Shown piece after piece: positions 9,245 to 20,411 of a DNA stretch of 64,000 nucleotides; positions within the stretch are counted from its first letter, which is position 1, and the number at the start of each line of letters is the position of its first letter. Source of the DNA: Bog-532 sp963742875. GTDB lineage: Bacteria; Actinomycetota; Actinomycetes; Streptosporangiales; Streptosporangiaceae. A model generated the notes under the pieces. The model saw nothing but the letters and a program-made list of their open reading frames with translations, was not told where the DNA came from and searched no databases. The DNA lies in assembly GCA_963742875.1 (NCBI GenBank), contig CAVUNO010000003.1, forward strand, positions 62,001-126,000. Direction: 5' to 3'. A program made the translations under genes and the position numbers.

Positions 9245-9544
9245 CTAGTTCTTCAGCAGGCTGGCGTCGTCCACCGACGTCGACCTGCGGGTCCGGAAGA
9301 TCGCCATCAGGATCGCCAGGCCCACCACGACCTCTGCCGCGGCGACCACCATCACGAAGAACGCGATCACCTGGCCATCCAGGTTGCCGTGCATACGCGC
9401 GAACGCCACGAACGACAGGTTGCCCGCATTCAGCATCAGCTCGATGCACATGAACACGATGATGGCGTTGCGCCGGACGAGGACGCCGACGCCGCCGATG
9501 GCGAACAGGATGATCGACAGCGTCACGTACGCCGAAGGGCTCAT
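9245..9544 (-). CDS. nuoK: NADH-quinone oxidoreductase subunit K
   Basis: This is a small three-helix membrane subunit of complex I, 99 residues. It has the family signature RRNAIIVFMCIELMLNAGNL, with the buried glutamate of the proton path, and a second glutamate in VVAAAEVVVGLAI. The ATG at 9544 overlaps the nuoJ stop (ATGA). Confidence 0.95.
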   Translation of the reverse strand: MSPSAYVTLSIILFAIGGVGVLVRRNAIIVFMCIELMLNAGNLSFVAFARMHGNLDGQVIAFFVMVVAAAEVVVGLAILMAIFRTRRSTSVDDASLLKN

Positions 9545-10455
9545 GAGTCCGCCCCTCCCTTGCTCGAGGCCTCGACCGGCTGCCCGGGGCCGTCGTCACC
9601 CGGCGGCTGAGCGCCCGGGCCGCCGGGGCCTTCGCCGCCCGGCAGGACGCTGCCGCCCTCGGTCTGGTCGCCGCGGTAGGCCAGCTCCGGGCCAGGCGGA
9701 GCGGCCGGGAGGGCCGGTGTCCCGTCGCCGCCGATCTCACGCCGGGCCAGCATGGAGCTGACCGATAGCTCGGACGGGGAGCCGTCCGGCAGCAGGGCCG
9801 GCATGTCGACCGCATTGTGCAGCGCGAAGACGCCCGGGGACGGCAGCGGGGTGGGGCGCCCGCTGGCGACCCGGCGCTTGGCCAGGTCCCGCTGGGTCAG
9901 CTTGGGAGAGGTGCGCTCCCGGTGCGCCAGCACCATGGCGCCGAGCGCCGCGGTGATCAGCAGGGCGCTGGTGGCCTCGAAGGGGAACACGTACGTGGTG
10001 AAGATCAGCGTGGCGATCCCGGTGAGGTTACCCACGCCCCCATTGGCCACCGACTGGGCGGCGGGCCCGATGGCGGCGTTGCCGATCCCGAGGATCAGCA
10101 GGACCACCAGCGCGATCCCGGCGATGGCCGCGGCGAGCCGCTGGCCCCGGATCGTCTCCACCAGCGATTCCCGCGAGCTCACGCCGATCAGCATCATGAC
10201 AAACAGGAACAGCATGAGGACGGCGCCCGTGTATACGATGACCTGGACGAACGCCAGGAATGGCGCGCCTTGCAGCAGGTAGAACACGGCCAGGGACAGC
10301 ATGATCGCGGCCAGGAACACGGCGCAGTGCACCGCGCGCCGTGCCAGCACCATCCCGCAGGCCGATCCGACCGAGACGACGGCCAGCAGCCAGAAGATGA
10401 CCGACTGGGTGGTCGCGGCCGCGGTGCTGCCCGCGCTGGCCAGGACGGGGCTCAC
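9541..10455 (-). CDS. nuoJ: NADH-quinone oxidoreductase subunit J
   Basis: This is a five-helix membrane subunit of complex I. The membrane core (FLAFVQVIVYTGAVLMLFLF) occupies roughly the first 190 residues. A Pro/Gly-rich hydrophilic tail of more than 100 residues follows, without obvious domains; such tails are seen in other actinobacterial NuoJ proteins. GTG 10455 overlaps the nuoI stop as GTGA, which fixes the start over the longer upstream frame. Total 304 residues. Confidence 0.93.
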   Translation of the reverse strand: MSPVLASAGSTAAATTQSVIFWLLAVVSVGSACGMVLARRAVHCAVFLAAIMLSLAVFYLLQGAPFLAFVQVIVYTGAVLMLFLFVMMLIGVSSRESLVETIRGQRLAAAIAGIALVVLLILGIGNAAIGPAAQSVANGGVGNLTGIATLIFTTYVFPFEATSALLITAALGAMVLAHRERTSPKLTQRDLAKRRVASGRPTPLPSPGVFALHNAVDMPALLPDGSPSELSVSSMLARREIGGDGTPALPAAPPGPELAYRGDQTEGGSVLPGGEGPGGPGAQPPGDDGPGQPVEASSKGGADS

Positions 10456-11118
10456 CGGTCCTCCCCGCCCGCCACGGTCTCGGCGGGATTCCCGGAGGGA
10501 GCGGCGAGCGGGGATTCCCCGTGACCGACCTTCGCAGCCTGGCCTGCCGCCTGGCCGCCCGGGTCCGCGCCCGCGGTCGCCGGGGCCGCCGACGCGGGAA
10601 CCGCATTCCCGGTGCTGGCGAGGCCGGCCGCGCCGAGCAGGTAGTAGTCCTTCTCGTCGTTGCCGAGCCGCATCGGGTGCGGCGGGGCGTCCATCCCCAC
10701 CTGGAGCGGCGCCAGCAGTTGCTCCTTGGTCCAGATCAGGTTTTCCCGGCTGTCGTCGGCCAGCTCGTACTCGTTCGTCATCGTCAGCGCGCGGGTCGGG
10801 CACGCTTCGATGCACAGCCCGCACAGAATGCAGCGCAGGTAGTTGATCTGGTAGACGTGGCCGTACCGCTCGCCCGGGGAGTAGCGCTCCTCGGCCGTGT
10901 TGTCGCGGCCCTCGACGTAGATCGCGTCGGCGGGGCAGGCCCACGCGCACAGCTCACAGCCGATGCACTTCTCGAGCCCATCGGGCCAGCGGTTGAGCTG
11001 ATGGTGACCGTGATAGCGCGGCGCTGTCGGCCGCTTCTCCTCCGGGTACTGGACGGTGTCGACCTTCCGGAACATCTCGTGGAAGGTGACCCCGAACCCC
11101 TTGATGGGGTTGAGGAAG

Positions 11119-11126
<8 letters not shown>
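10452..11126 (-). CDS. nuoI: NADH-quinone oxidoreductase subunit I
   Basis: This is the ferredoxin-like subunit that carries clusters N6a and N6b between NuoG and NuoB. Two 8-cysteine-type motifs are clear, CIGCELCAWACP and CILCGLCIEACP. GTG 11126 is preceded by a near-perfect Shine-Dalgarno sequence (AAGGAGGTCACC) inside the end of nuoH, and the chain starts LDFLNPIKGFGVTF as in relatives. The C-terminal 55 or so residues are an Ala/Gly-rich tail of unknown role. Total 224 residues. Confidence 0.95.
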
Positions 11127-12518
<1,392 letters not shown>

Positions 12519-12522
<4 letters not shown>

Positions 12523-15041
12523 TCTGGGCTCCTCAGCGTGACCCGGGTGCCGTGGCCGGCGCCCAGCTGCGCATGAACGGCGCAGCCGGGGGAGTTGGCG
12601 GGCAGCCACACCACCCGGTCGGGCATGCCGGTCACCTCAGCGGGCAGGGTGCAGGATCCGCGTTCGGTGGCCACGGTGACCTTATCGCCGTCGGACACAC
12701 CGGCTTCGGCCGCGGTCCCCGGTGACATCCGCGCGGTAGCCGGCCGGGCCGTCCCGGCCAGGTAGGGCTCGCCGTCCTGCATGCGCCCGTCGTCGAGCAG
12801 CAGGTGCCAGGTCGCCAGCACCGCCTCACCGGGCCCGGCGGCGATCGGCACGCCGGCCGGGACGGCCGGGGGGTTTTCCCGGTTCCCGCGCCAGGTGCCG
12901 ATCCGGGCGATCTCAGCCCGTGCCGCCCCGGCGTCCGGCAGGCCGAGGTGCACGTCCATCTCGTCGGCGATCTCGCCGAGCACGTACAGGTCGGACCGGA
13001 TGTCGGGCACCTTCAGGGCCGGGCCGAACGTGCCCCCGCGGCCCTCCCAGTTGACGAACGTGCCCTCCTTCTCGGCGGCCGCCGTGACCGGCAGGACCAC
13101 GTCGGCGCGGTCGGTGACCGCGCTGACCCGCAGCTCGAGGCTGACGATGAAGGGGGTCATCGCCAGGGCCGCGAGCGCGGCGGCCGGATCGGCCAGGTCC
13201 ACGGGGTCGACACCGGCGACGACGAGCGCGCCGAGCTCACCGGCGGCGGCCGCGGCGAGGATGCCGGCGGTGTCCCGGCCCCGCTCGGGCGGCAGCGAGG
13301 CCACGCCCCAGGCCCGCGCGACCTCCGCGCGCGCCTGCACGTCGCCGACGGGTCGGCCGACCGGGAGCATATTGGGCAGCGCACCGGCTTCGATCGCCCC
13401 GCGCTCGCCCGCGCGGCGCGGGATCCACGCCAGCCGCGCGCCGGACGTCCCGGCCAGCCGGGCCACCGCGGACAGCGCCCCCGGCGTCTCGGCCAGCCGC
13501 TCCCCGGCCAGGATGACCGCGCCGGCCGCGGCCAGGGCCCCGGCCGCGGCCGTCCAGATCCCGGCCTCCGCCGCGGCGGCGGCCCCCCCGGCGGCGGACG
13601 CGGCGCGCCGGGAGGTACCGGAATCCCCGCCCAGCCGGGCGAGGGCGCGCGCTTCGTCACCCGGGGCCGTGGCGAGCAGCTCCCCGGACAGCTTGGCCAG
13701 ACCGCTGGTGGCGAACGGGGCCACCGAGTAGACCCGCAGGCCGCGCGTGCGGACCGCCTTGCGCAGCCGCAGGAAGACGATGGGCGACTCTTCCTCCGGC
13801 TCCAAGCCGGCCAGCAGCACGGCCGGGGCTCGCTCGAGGTCGCCGTAACTAACCTGGATGCCCTGGCCGGCCACGCACGCGGCCAGGAATTCCGCCTCCT
13901 CGGCGGACTCCGGCCGGGCCCGCATGTCGATGTCGTTGGTGCCGAGCGCGACGCGCGCGAACTTGGCGTAGGCGTACACGTCTTCCAGCGTGAGCCGGCC
14001 ACCCGTCAGGACCGCGGCGCCGTGCGGGCCGGCGGGCGGTAGCCCGGCCGGGGTGTCATTGACACGGGCGGCGTCCAGACCGCGCGCCGCGGCACGGATC
14101 GCCTCCGGCCAGGACGCGGGCACGAGCACCCCGTCGGAGTTCCGGACCAGGGGCCCGGTGAGCCGGTCAGGCTCGGTCGCGTAGCTGAACGCCCACCGGC
14201 CCTTGTCGCAGTTCCACTCCTCGTTGACCTGCGGGTCGTCGGCGGCGAGGCGGCGCATGACCCGGCCGCGGCGGTGGTCGGTCCGCTGCCGGCAGCCGGC
14301 CGCGCAGTGCTCACAGACGCTGCTGGTGGAGACCAGGTCGAACGGGCGGGCCCGGAACCGGTACGCCGCGCCGGTGAGCGCGCCGACCGGGCAGATCTGC
14401 ACGGTGTTGCCGGAGTAGTAGGAGTTGAACGGGTCGCCGTGGGCGGTGCCGATCATCTGGTTCGGCCCGCGCTCGACGAACTCGATGAACGGGTCGCCGG
14501 CGATCTCCTCGGAGAACCGGGTGCACCGGGTGCAGGAGATGCAGCGCTCCCGGTCGAGCAGCACCTCCGAGGAGATGGCGACCGGCTTTTCGAAGGTCCG
14601 CTTGGGCTCGGTGAACCGGGTCTCCCCCCGGCCGACGGCCATAGCCTGGTTCTGCAGCGGGCACTCACCGCCCTTGTCGCACATCGGGCAGTCCAGCGGG
14701 TGGTTCACCAGCAGCAGTTCCATGACGCCGGCCTGCGATTTCTCCGCCATCGCGGAGGTGAGCTGGGTGCGTACCACCATGCCCTCGGTGCACACGGTGG
14801 TACAGGAGGCCATCGGCTTGCGCTGGCCTTCGACCTCGACCAGGCACTGCCGGCAGGCGCCGATCGGGTCCAGCAGGGGGTGGTCGCAGAACCGGGGAAT
14901 CTGGATGCCGAGCAGCTCGGCCGCCCGGATCACCAGCGTCCCCTTCGGCACGGCCATCTCGAAGCCGTCGATGGTGACGATCACGGTGTCGACGGGCACG
15001 GGCACGCCGGGCGCGCCGGACCCGCTTTCCTGCACGGTCAT
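12519..15041 (-). CDS. nuoG: NADH-quinone oxidoreductase subunit G
   Basis: This is the large iron-sulfur subunit of the peripheral arm, 840 residues. From the N-terminus it holds a [2Fe-2S] ferredoxin domain (RFCDHPLLDPIGACRQCLVE), the His-coordinated motif HPLDCPMCDKGGECPLQN, a [4Fe-4S] motif CISCTRCTRFSEEIAG with CPVGAL, and the extra actinobacterial-type motif CEHCAAGC. A molybdopterin-oxidoreductase-like domain without cofactor follows. The Ala-rich central part is weakly conserved. Start ATG 15041, four bases after the nuoF stop. Confidence 0.95.
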
Positions 15042-15045
15042 CGGT

Positions 15046-16374
15046 CTATCGGCCTCCGCCCAGAGAGTGCGCTGAGCCGCTCGAATCGAACAGAGTCGAG
15101 GCGGCGGGGTCGAACGGGCAGCCGCCGCGCTTCTGGTGCTCGATGTACTCGTCCCGGAAGTACTGGATCGACGAGGTGATCGGGCTGGTCGCGCCGTCCC
15201 CGAGGGCGCAGAACGCGCGGCCCAGGATGTTGTCGCAGATATCCAGCAGCTTGTCCAGGTCCTCGTCGGTGCCGTGACCGCGCTCCAGCCGTTCGAGCAC
15301 GCGCACCATCCAGTAGGTGCCCTCACGGCACGGCGTGCACTTGCCGCACGACTCGTGCTGGTAGAACTCGGTCCAGCGAAGCACGGCGCGGACGGCGCAG
15401 GTGGTGTCGTCGAAGATCTGCAGCGCCCGCGTGCCCAGCTGGGACCCGGCGGCCATCACCGATTCGAAGTCCAGCGGCACGTCCAGGTGCTCGTCGGTGA
15501 GCAGCGGCACGGACGAGCCGCCCGGGGTCCAGAACTTCAGCCGGTGCCCGGCGCGCACCCCGCCGGCCAGGTCGAGCAGTTCGCGCAGGGTGATGCCGAG
15601 CGGCGCCTCGTACTGGCCGGGAGTCGTGACGTGGCCGGACAGTGAGAAGATCCCGTAGCCCTTCGATTTCTCCGTGCCGAGGTCGGCGAACCAGTCCGCG
15701 CCGTTGAGCACGATGGACGGGACGCTCGCGATCGATTCGACGTTGTTGACCACGGTCGGGCTCGCGTACAGGCCGGCCACCGCCGGGAACGGCGGCTTGA
15801 GCCGGGGCAGCCCGCGGTAGCCCTCCAGCGAGTCGAGCAGCGCGGTCTCCTCGCCGCAGATGTAGGCGCCCGCACCCGAGTGCACCACGACGTCCAGGTC
15901 GTAGCCGGACTTCAGGATGTCCCGGCCGAGATAGCCGGCCGCATAGGCGTCGGCGACCGCCTGCTGCAGCCGTCTTACGACATGCAGAATCTCGCCGCGC
16001 ACGTAGATGAAGGCGTGGTGGCAGCGGATCGCGTAGGCGGCGATGATGACGCCCTCAACCAGCAGATGCGGTTCGGCCATCATCAGCGGGGTGTCCTTGC
16101 AGGTCCCCGGCTCGGATTCGTCCGCGTTGAGCACGAGGTAGTGCGGCTTGCCGTCCCCCTTCGGGATGAAGCCCCACTTCATCCCGGTCGGGAACCCGGC
16201 TCCGCCGCGGCCGCGCAGCCCGGACTCCTTCACCATGGCGATGATGTCGTCCGGCGGCAAGGCCAGCGCCTTGGGCAGGGCCCGGTAGCCGCCCGCGCGC
16301 CGGTACCCGGCGAGCAGGAAGCTGTCCGGCTCGTCCCAGTGCGCGGTCAGCACGGGGGTCAGCGGGTCGGTCAA
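15046..16374 (-). CDS. nuoF: NADH-quinone oxidoreductase subunit F
   Basis: This is the NADH- and FMN-binding subunit, which also carries cluster N3. The nucleotide site is GLRGRGGAGFPTGMKWGF, followed by LNADESEPGTCKD, and the cluster motif is ESCGKCTPCREGTYW with a further cysteine in RAFCALGDGA. The start is the unusual TTG at 16374, whose TTGA overlaps the nuoE stop; GGGAG lies 7 bases upstream. Earlier in-frame codons overlap nuoE. Total 442 residues, normal for the family. Confidence 0.95.
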   Translation of the reverse strand: MTDPLTPVLTAHWDEPDSFLLAGYRRAGGYRALPKALALPPDDIIAMVKESGLRGRGGAGFPTGMKWGFIPKGDGKPHYLVLNADESEPGTCKDTPLMMAEPHLLVEGVIIAAYAIRCHHAFIYVRGEILHVVRRLQQAVADAYAAGYLGRDILKSGYDLDVVVHSGAGAYICGEETALLDSLEGYRGLPRLKPPFPAVAGLYASPTVVNNVESIASVPSIVLNGADWFADLGTEKSKGYGIFSLSGHVTTPGQYEAPLGITLRELLDLAGGVRAGHRLKFWTPGGSSVPLLTDEHLDVPLDFESVMAAGSQLGTRALQIFDDTTCAVRAVLRWTEFYQHESCGKCTPCREGTYWMVRVLERLERGHGTDEDLDKLLDICDNILGRAFCALGDGATSPITSSIQYFRDEYIEHQKRGGCPFDPAASTLFDSSGSAHSLGGGR

Positions 16375-17072
16375 CGCGACGCTCCCTTGTTGGCAGTTCT
16401 GCTGTCGGGCGTATCGGGAGGTTCGGGCGCCGTCCAGCCGTGCTCCCTGGCGATCCTCAGTCCTACCAGGCTGGCGGGGCCGGCCGCAGGCCCGTCGATG
16501 GCCTGGCCGTCGCCGAACCCGGCGAGTATCCGGGACGCCTGCCGCCAGGTGCACAGCCGGCCGGGGCCACGGGTCGGCGTGACGGGGCGGCCGGCCCGCA
16601 GGTCGTCCACCAGTGCGGCGGCGGACTCCGGCGTCTGGTTGTCGAAGAACTCCCAGTTGACCATCACGACGGGGGCGTAGTCGCAGGCCGCGTTGCACTC
16701 GACGTGCTCGATGCTGACCTTGCCGTCGCCGGTGGGCTCGTCCGGCCCGACGCCGAGGTGGTCTTCCAGCGTGGCCAGGATCTGGTCGCCGCCCATGATG
16801 GCGCACAGCGAGTTGGTGCAGACGCCGACGTGGAACTCGCCCACCGGCTGTCGCTTGTACAAGGTGTAGAAGCTGGCCGCCGCGGTGACTTCGGTCTCGG
16901 TGAGGCCGAGCCGAGCGGCGCAGAAGGAGATCGCGTCGTCGGAGACGAAGCCCTCTTCCGACTGCATCAGGTGCAGCAGCGGCATCAGGGCCGACCGTGG
17001 CCGCGGGTAACGGCCGATGATCTCGGCCACATCCGGCTCGAGCCGCGCCAGGGTCTCATCGCTGAGCGCCAT
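16371..17072 (-). CDS. nuoE: NADH-quinone oxidoreductase subunit E
   Basis: This is the thioredoxin-fold [2Fe-2S] subunit (cluster N1a) that pairs with NuoF. The four ligands are in CTNSLC and CNAACDYAP. The N-terminal helical part (RSALMPLLHLMQSEEGFVS) is typical. At 233 residues it carries a C-terminal extension of about 40 residues beyond the fold. It starts with ATG at 17072, 82 bases after the broken nuoD. Confidence 0.94.
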   Translation of the reverse strand: MALSDETLARLEPDVAEIIGRYPRPRSALMPLLHLMQSEEGFVSDDAISFCAARLGLTETEVTAAASFYTLYKRQPVGEFHVGVCTNSLCAIMGGDQILATLEDHLGVGPDEPTGDGKVSIEHVECNAACDYAPVVMVNWEFFDNQTPESAAALVDDLRAGRPVTPTRGPGRLCTWRQASRILAGFGDGQAIDGPAAGPASLVGLRIAREHGWTAPEPPDTPDSRTANKGASR

Positions 17073-17154
17073 TACCGGTCCACCCCCCGGAGCCGCATGG
17101 GCAGCGCAGCATCAATGCGGTACGGCGACATGCCCGTACGGCGAGACGATTGGC

Positions 17155-17571
17155 TCACCGGTCCACCCCCCCGAGCACCGGATCAATGCTGGCGATAGCC
17201 GGGATGACGTCGGCGAGCATGCCGCCCTCGCAGAGCGCGGCCAGCGCCTGCAGATGGTGGAACGAGGGGTCCCGGATGTGCACGCGGTAGGGCCGCGTGC
17301 CGCCGTCGCTGACGACGTGGCAGCCCAGCTCGCCCTTGGGCGACTCGATCGGCACGTAGGCCTGGCCCGCGGGCACCCGGAAGCCCTCGGTGACCAGTTT
17401 GAAGTGGTGGATGAGCCCCTCCATGGACTGGCCCATGATGTGCGCGATGTGCTCCGGCGACGGCCCCAGCCCGTCCGGGCCGAGGGACAGCCGTGCGGGC
17501 CAGCCGATCTTCGCGTCCTGGATCATCACCGGGTCGTCGGCGGGCCGGGGCCGGCCAGCCGGTCGATGCAC
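17155..17571 (-). CDS. nuoD: NADH-quinone oxidoreductase subunit D, C-terminal fragment
   Basis: This is the last third of NuoD in a different frame from its N-terminal part. The sequence from PVMIQDAKIGW onward, with GQSMEGLIHHFKLVTEGFRV, ESPKGELGCHVVSDGGTRPY and a final IASIDPVLGGVDR, matches the C-terminus of actinobacterial NuoD, including the end of the family. The nominal ATG at 17571 lies inside the overlap and is not expected to be a real start. Together with the fragment at 17526-18521 it would give a full-length NuoD if one base were added in the G+C run near 17541-17556. Confidence 0.85.
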   Translation of the reverse strand: MHRPAGRPRPADDPVMIQDAKIGWPARLSLGPDGLGPSPEHIAHIMGQSMEGLIHHFKLVTEGFRVPAGQAYVPIESPKGELGCHVVSDGGTRPYRVHIRDPSFHHLQALAALCEGGMLADVIPAIASIDPVLGGVDR

Positions 17572-18521
17572 TGCTCCATGATCCGCAGCGACTGGTCGAT
17601 CTCATCCATCCGGATCGCATACCGGCCGTAGGCGTCGCACGTGCTGACGGTGGCCACGTCGAACTCGTACGTCTCGTACCCGCAGTAGGGCTGGCTCTTG
17701 CGCAGGTCCCACGGCAGCCCGGCGCTGCGCAGTATCGGCCCGGTCACCGCGAGCGCGATGCAGCCCTCCAGATCGAGGTAGGAAACGCCCTTGGTCCGGC
17801 CGGTGAAGACCGGGTTGGAGTCAATCAGCTTGCGCAGGTCGCCGGTCAACCGCGGTGCCTCGCGGAGGAACTCGCGGAGCTTCTCCAGCGCGCCGGGCGG
17901 CAGGTCCTGGGCCACGCCGCCGGGCCGGATGTAGGCGTGGTTCATCCGCAGCCCGGTGATCAGCTCCATCAGGTCGAGCGTGTCCTCCCGCATGCGCACG
18001 CCCTGCATGAAGATCGTGGTCGCGCCGAGCTCCAGGCCGAACGGCCCGATGCCGCCGAGGTGCGAGCCGATCCGGTTGAGCTCCATCATCAGCACCCGGA
18101 TGATGTTCGCCCGGTCCGGGATCTTGTCCTCGATGCGGAGCAGCCGCTCGACGGCCAGGCAGTACGCCGTCTCGTTGAAGATCGGCATCAGGTAGTCCGC
18201 GCGGGTGCAGAACGTGACGCCCTGCGTCCAGGTGCGGTACTCCATGTTCTTCTCGATGCCGGTGTGCAGGTAGCCGATCGCGACGCGGCACTCGGTGACG
18301 GTCTCCCCCTCCAGGGTCAGGATGAGCCGGAGCACCCCGTGCGTCGACGGGTGCTGCGGGCCCATGTTGACGACCATGTGACCGGTGCCCGGCGTGTCGG
18401 CGGCCTGGTCCGCCGCGGCGACCAGCTGGTCCCAGTCCTGGCCGGAGACCGTATAGACACGGCCCTCGGCCGTGCCGTCGTCCAGGCCAGAGGCGCGCGG
18501 CGGTGCGGAATGGCTGGTCAT
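17526..18521 (-). CDS. nuoD: NADH-quinone oxidoreductase subunit D, N-terminal fragment
   Basis: NuoD is the quinone-site subunit related to the hydrogenase large subunit. This frame holds residues 1 to about 325 (VNMGPQHPSTHGVLRLIL, GYLHTGIEKNMEYRTW, RVLMMELNRIGSHLGGIG) and then runs off into PGPPTTR and a stop. The expected continuation is in the overlapping frame at 17155-17571. The ATG at 18521 overlaps the nuoC stop. All other nuo genes are intact, so either this is an assembly error in a G+C run, a recoding site, or a loss-of-function mutation. Confidence 0.9.
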   Translation of the reverse strand: MTSHSAPPRASGLDDGTAEGRVYTVSGQDWDQLVAAADQAADTPGTGHMVVNMGPQHPSTHGVLRLILTLEGETVTECRVAIGYLHTGIEKNMEYRTWTQGVTFCTRADYLMPIFNETAYCLAVERLLRIEDKIPDRANIIRVLMMELNRIGSHLGGIGPFGLELGATTIFMQGVRMREDTLDLMELITGLRMNHAYIRPGGVAQDLPPGALEKLREFLREAPRLTGDLRKLIDSNPVFTGRTKGVSYLDLEGCIALAVTGPILRSAGLPWDLRKSQPYCGYETYEFDVATVSTCDAYGRYAIRMDEIDQSLRIMEQCIDRLAGPGPPTTR

Positions 18522-19273
18522 GCGTACGACCTCCGCTCATCGGGCGGTGGCACCTTGGTGCCGCGGTACTCGACGGGGATGCCGCCGAGCGGGTAGTCCT
18601 TGCGCTGCGGGTGGCCCTTCCAGTCGTCCGGCATCTCGATCCGGGTCAGCGACGGGTGACCGTCGAAGATGATGCCGAAGAAGTCCCAGGTCTCCCGCTC
18701 GTGCCAGTCGAGCGCCGGGTAGACGTCGACCAGCGACGGGATGTGCGGGTCCGCGTCGGGCGCGGTCACCTCCAGCCGGACGCGCCGGTTGTGGGTGATC
18801 GACACCAGATGGTAAACGGCGCGCAGCTCGCGCCCGGCCTCGGCCGGGTAGTGCACGCCGGAGACCCCGGTGCACAGCTCGAACGCCAGCTGGGGTTCGT
18901 TCCGCAGCTTGGCGGCGACCTCCGGCAGCCGCTCCCGCCGGACGTGGAAGGTCAGCTCACCGCGGTCGGCGACGACCCGCTCGATCGCGTCCCCGAAGCC
19001 GGTGCCGTCCGCCTGCAGGACGCGCGCCAGCTCGTCGGTGAGCTCGTCGAAGTAGGACCCGTACGGGCGCGGGGTGGACAGCTCCGGGGCCAGCCGGACC
19101 AGCAGCCGGCCGTAGCCCGAGGTGTCGCCGCTGGTCTTGGCGCCGAACATGCCACGGCGGACCACCTGCTCGGCGAGGCGTTCCTCCCCGGCCCGGGCGG
19201 GCAGGTTGACATTCTCCCCGGCCCCATCGCCGGTGTCCGGGCCGGGCGTGCCAGGGCCGGTAGGCTCGCTCAT
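18518..19273 (-). CDS. nuoC: NADH-quinone oxidoreductase subunit C
   Basis: This is the hydrophilic connecting subunit of complex I. The diagnostic C-terminal region reads WHERETWDFFGIIFDGHPSL followed by RKDYPLGGIPVEYRG. The first 45 residues are a variable Gly/Pro-rich leader, usual in actinobacteria. ATG 19273 overlaps the nuoB stop and its own stop overlaps the nuoD start (both ATGA). Total 251 residues. Confidence 0.95.
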   Translation of the reverse strand: MSEPTGPGTPGPDTGDGAGENVNLPARAGEERLAEQVVRRGMFGAKTSGDTSGYGRLLVRLAPELSTPRPYGSYFDELTDELARVLQADGTGFGDAIERVVADRGELTFHVRRERLPEVAAKLRNEPQLAFELCTGVSGVHYPAEAGRELRAVYHLVSITHNRRVRLEVTAPDADPHIPSLVDVYPALDWHERETWDFFGIIFDGHPSLTRIEMPDDWKGHPQRKDYPLGGIPVEYRGTKVPPPDERRSYA

Positions 19274-19878
19274 TCGTGTGCTCCCGGTTCCGCGGCGGAC
19301 CGGGCCGGCGTTCCGCCGAGCAGTCCCTCGACGGGCAGCCCGGGGGTGTGCAGCGGCAGCCGGCTCAGCTGAGCCTGCTCCAGTTCCTCGATCTGGCGCT
19401 CGCGGTTCTTGCCCAGCTTCATGTTCAAGATCCGGTCGTGCAGCTTCACGATCGCGTCCAGCAGCATCTCCGGCCGCGGCGGGCAGCCGGGCAGGTAGAT
19501 GTCGACCGGCAGGATATGGTCCACGCCCTGCACGATCGCGTAGTTGTTGAACATCCCGCCGCTGGAGGCGCAGACGCCCATGGAGATGACCCACTTGGGG
19601 TTGGACATCTGGTCGTAGACCTGCCGCGTCACCGGGGCCATCTTCTGGCTGAGCCGTCCCGCCACGATCATCAGGTCCGCCTGCCGTGGCGTGTTGGACG
19701 CCCGCTCCATGCCGAACCGGGCCAGGTCGTGGCGCGGGCCGCCGGTCTGCATCAGTTCGATCGCGCAGCAGGCGAGCCCGAACGTGGCTGGCCAGAGCGA
19801 GCTCCGGCGCGCCCATCCGGCGGCCTTCTCGACTGAGGTCAGCAGTACGCCGCTCGGCAGCAGTTCTTCAACACCCAT
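19270..19878 (-). CDS. nuoB: NADH-quinone oxidoreductase subunit B
   Basis: This subunit holds cluster N2, the last electron donor to quinone. The cluster ligands are the adjacent cysteines of FGLACCAIELM, the cysteine of ISMGVCASSGGMF and that of YLPGCPPRPEM. ATG 19878 lies 2 bases after the nuoA stop and starts MGVEELLPSG as in homologues. Total 202 residues with a short hydrophilic tail. Confidence 0.96.
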   Translation of the reverse strand: MGVEELLPSGVLLTSVEKAAGWARRSSLWPATFGLACCAIELMQTGGPRHDLARFGMERASNTPRQADLMIVAGRLSQKMAPVTRQVYDQMSNPKWVISMGVCASSGGMFNNYAIVQGVDHILPVDIYLPGCPPRPEMLLDAIVKLHDRILNMKLGKNRERQIEELEQAQLSRLPLHTPGLPVEGLLGGTPARSAAEPGAHE

Positions 19879-19880
19879 GG

Positions 19881-20240
19881 CTAATCCCACTCCAGGCCGC
19901 CGCGCCGCCAGACGTAGGCGTACGCGATCAGCACCGTGACAACGAACGTGACCATCTCGACGAGCCCGAAGGCCCCGAGCTTGCCAAACGTGACCGCCCA
20001 CGGGTAGAGGAAGACGATCTCGATGTCGAACAGGATGAACAGCATCGCGGTCAGGTAGTACTTGACCGGGAACCGGCCGCCGCCCGGTGGCTGCGGCGTC
20101 GGCTCGATGCCGCTCTCATAAGACTGCAGTTTGGCCCGGTTCCACCGCTTCGGGCCGGTCACCGTGCCGATGACGACCGAGAAGACCGCGAACCCGGCCG
20201 CCAGTAGGGCCAGCACGAGAATGGGCACGTAAGGAGTCAT
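19881..20240 (-). CDS. nuoA: NADH-quinone oxidoreductase subunit A
   Basis: This is a small three-helix membrane subunit, 119 residues. Signatures are YESGIEPT in the first loop and KYYLTAMLFILFDIEIVFLY. The ATG at 20240 is chosen because the chain then starts directly with the first helix. It is the first nuo gene; 171 bases separate it from the menJ stop. No clear promoter or Rex-like site is seen in that gap, so transcription probably comes from upstream of menJ. Confidence 0.94.
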   Translation of the reverse strand: MTPYVPILVLALLAAGFAVFSVVIGTVTGPKRWNRAKLQSYESGIEPTPQPPGGGRFPVKYYLTAMLFILFDIEIVFLYPWAVTFGKLGAFGLVEMVTFVVTVLIAYAYVWRRGGLEWD

Positions 20241-20411
20241 TTGTCCCCGTTGCCTCTCTGCGATTTCGGGTGGATCCGCGATCCGCGAGCGCGCGGGCCG
20301 CGAGCGCCAGGCCCAGGGCGATCGCCGCGCGTGCATGTTCCCGGCGCGGCGGGCGCGGCCGGGATTTCTATCGTAGGCACGGTATCCACATCCGCTTCTT
20401 CAGGGGCCTGG

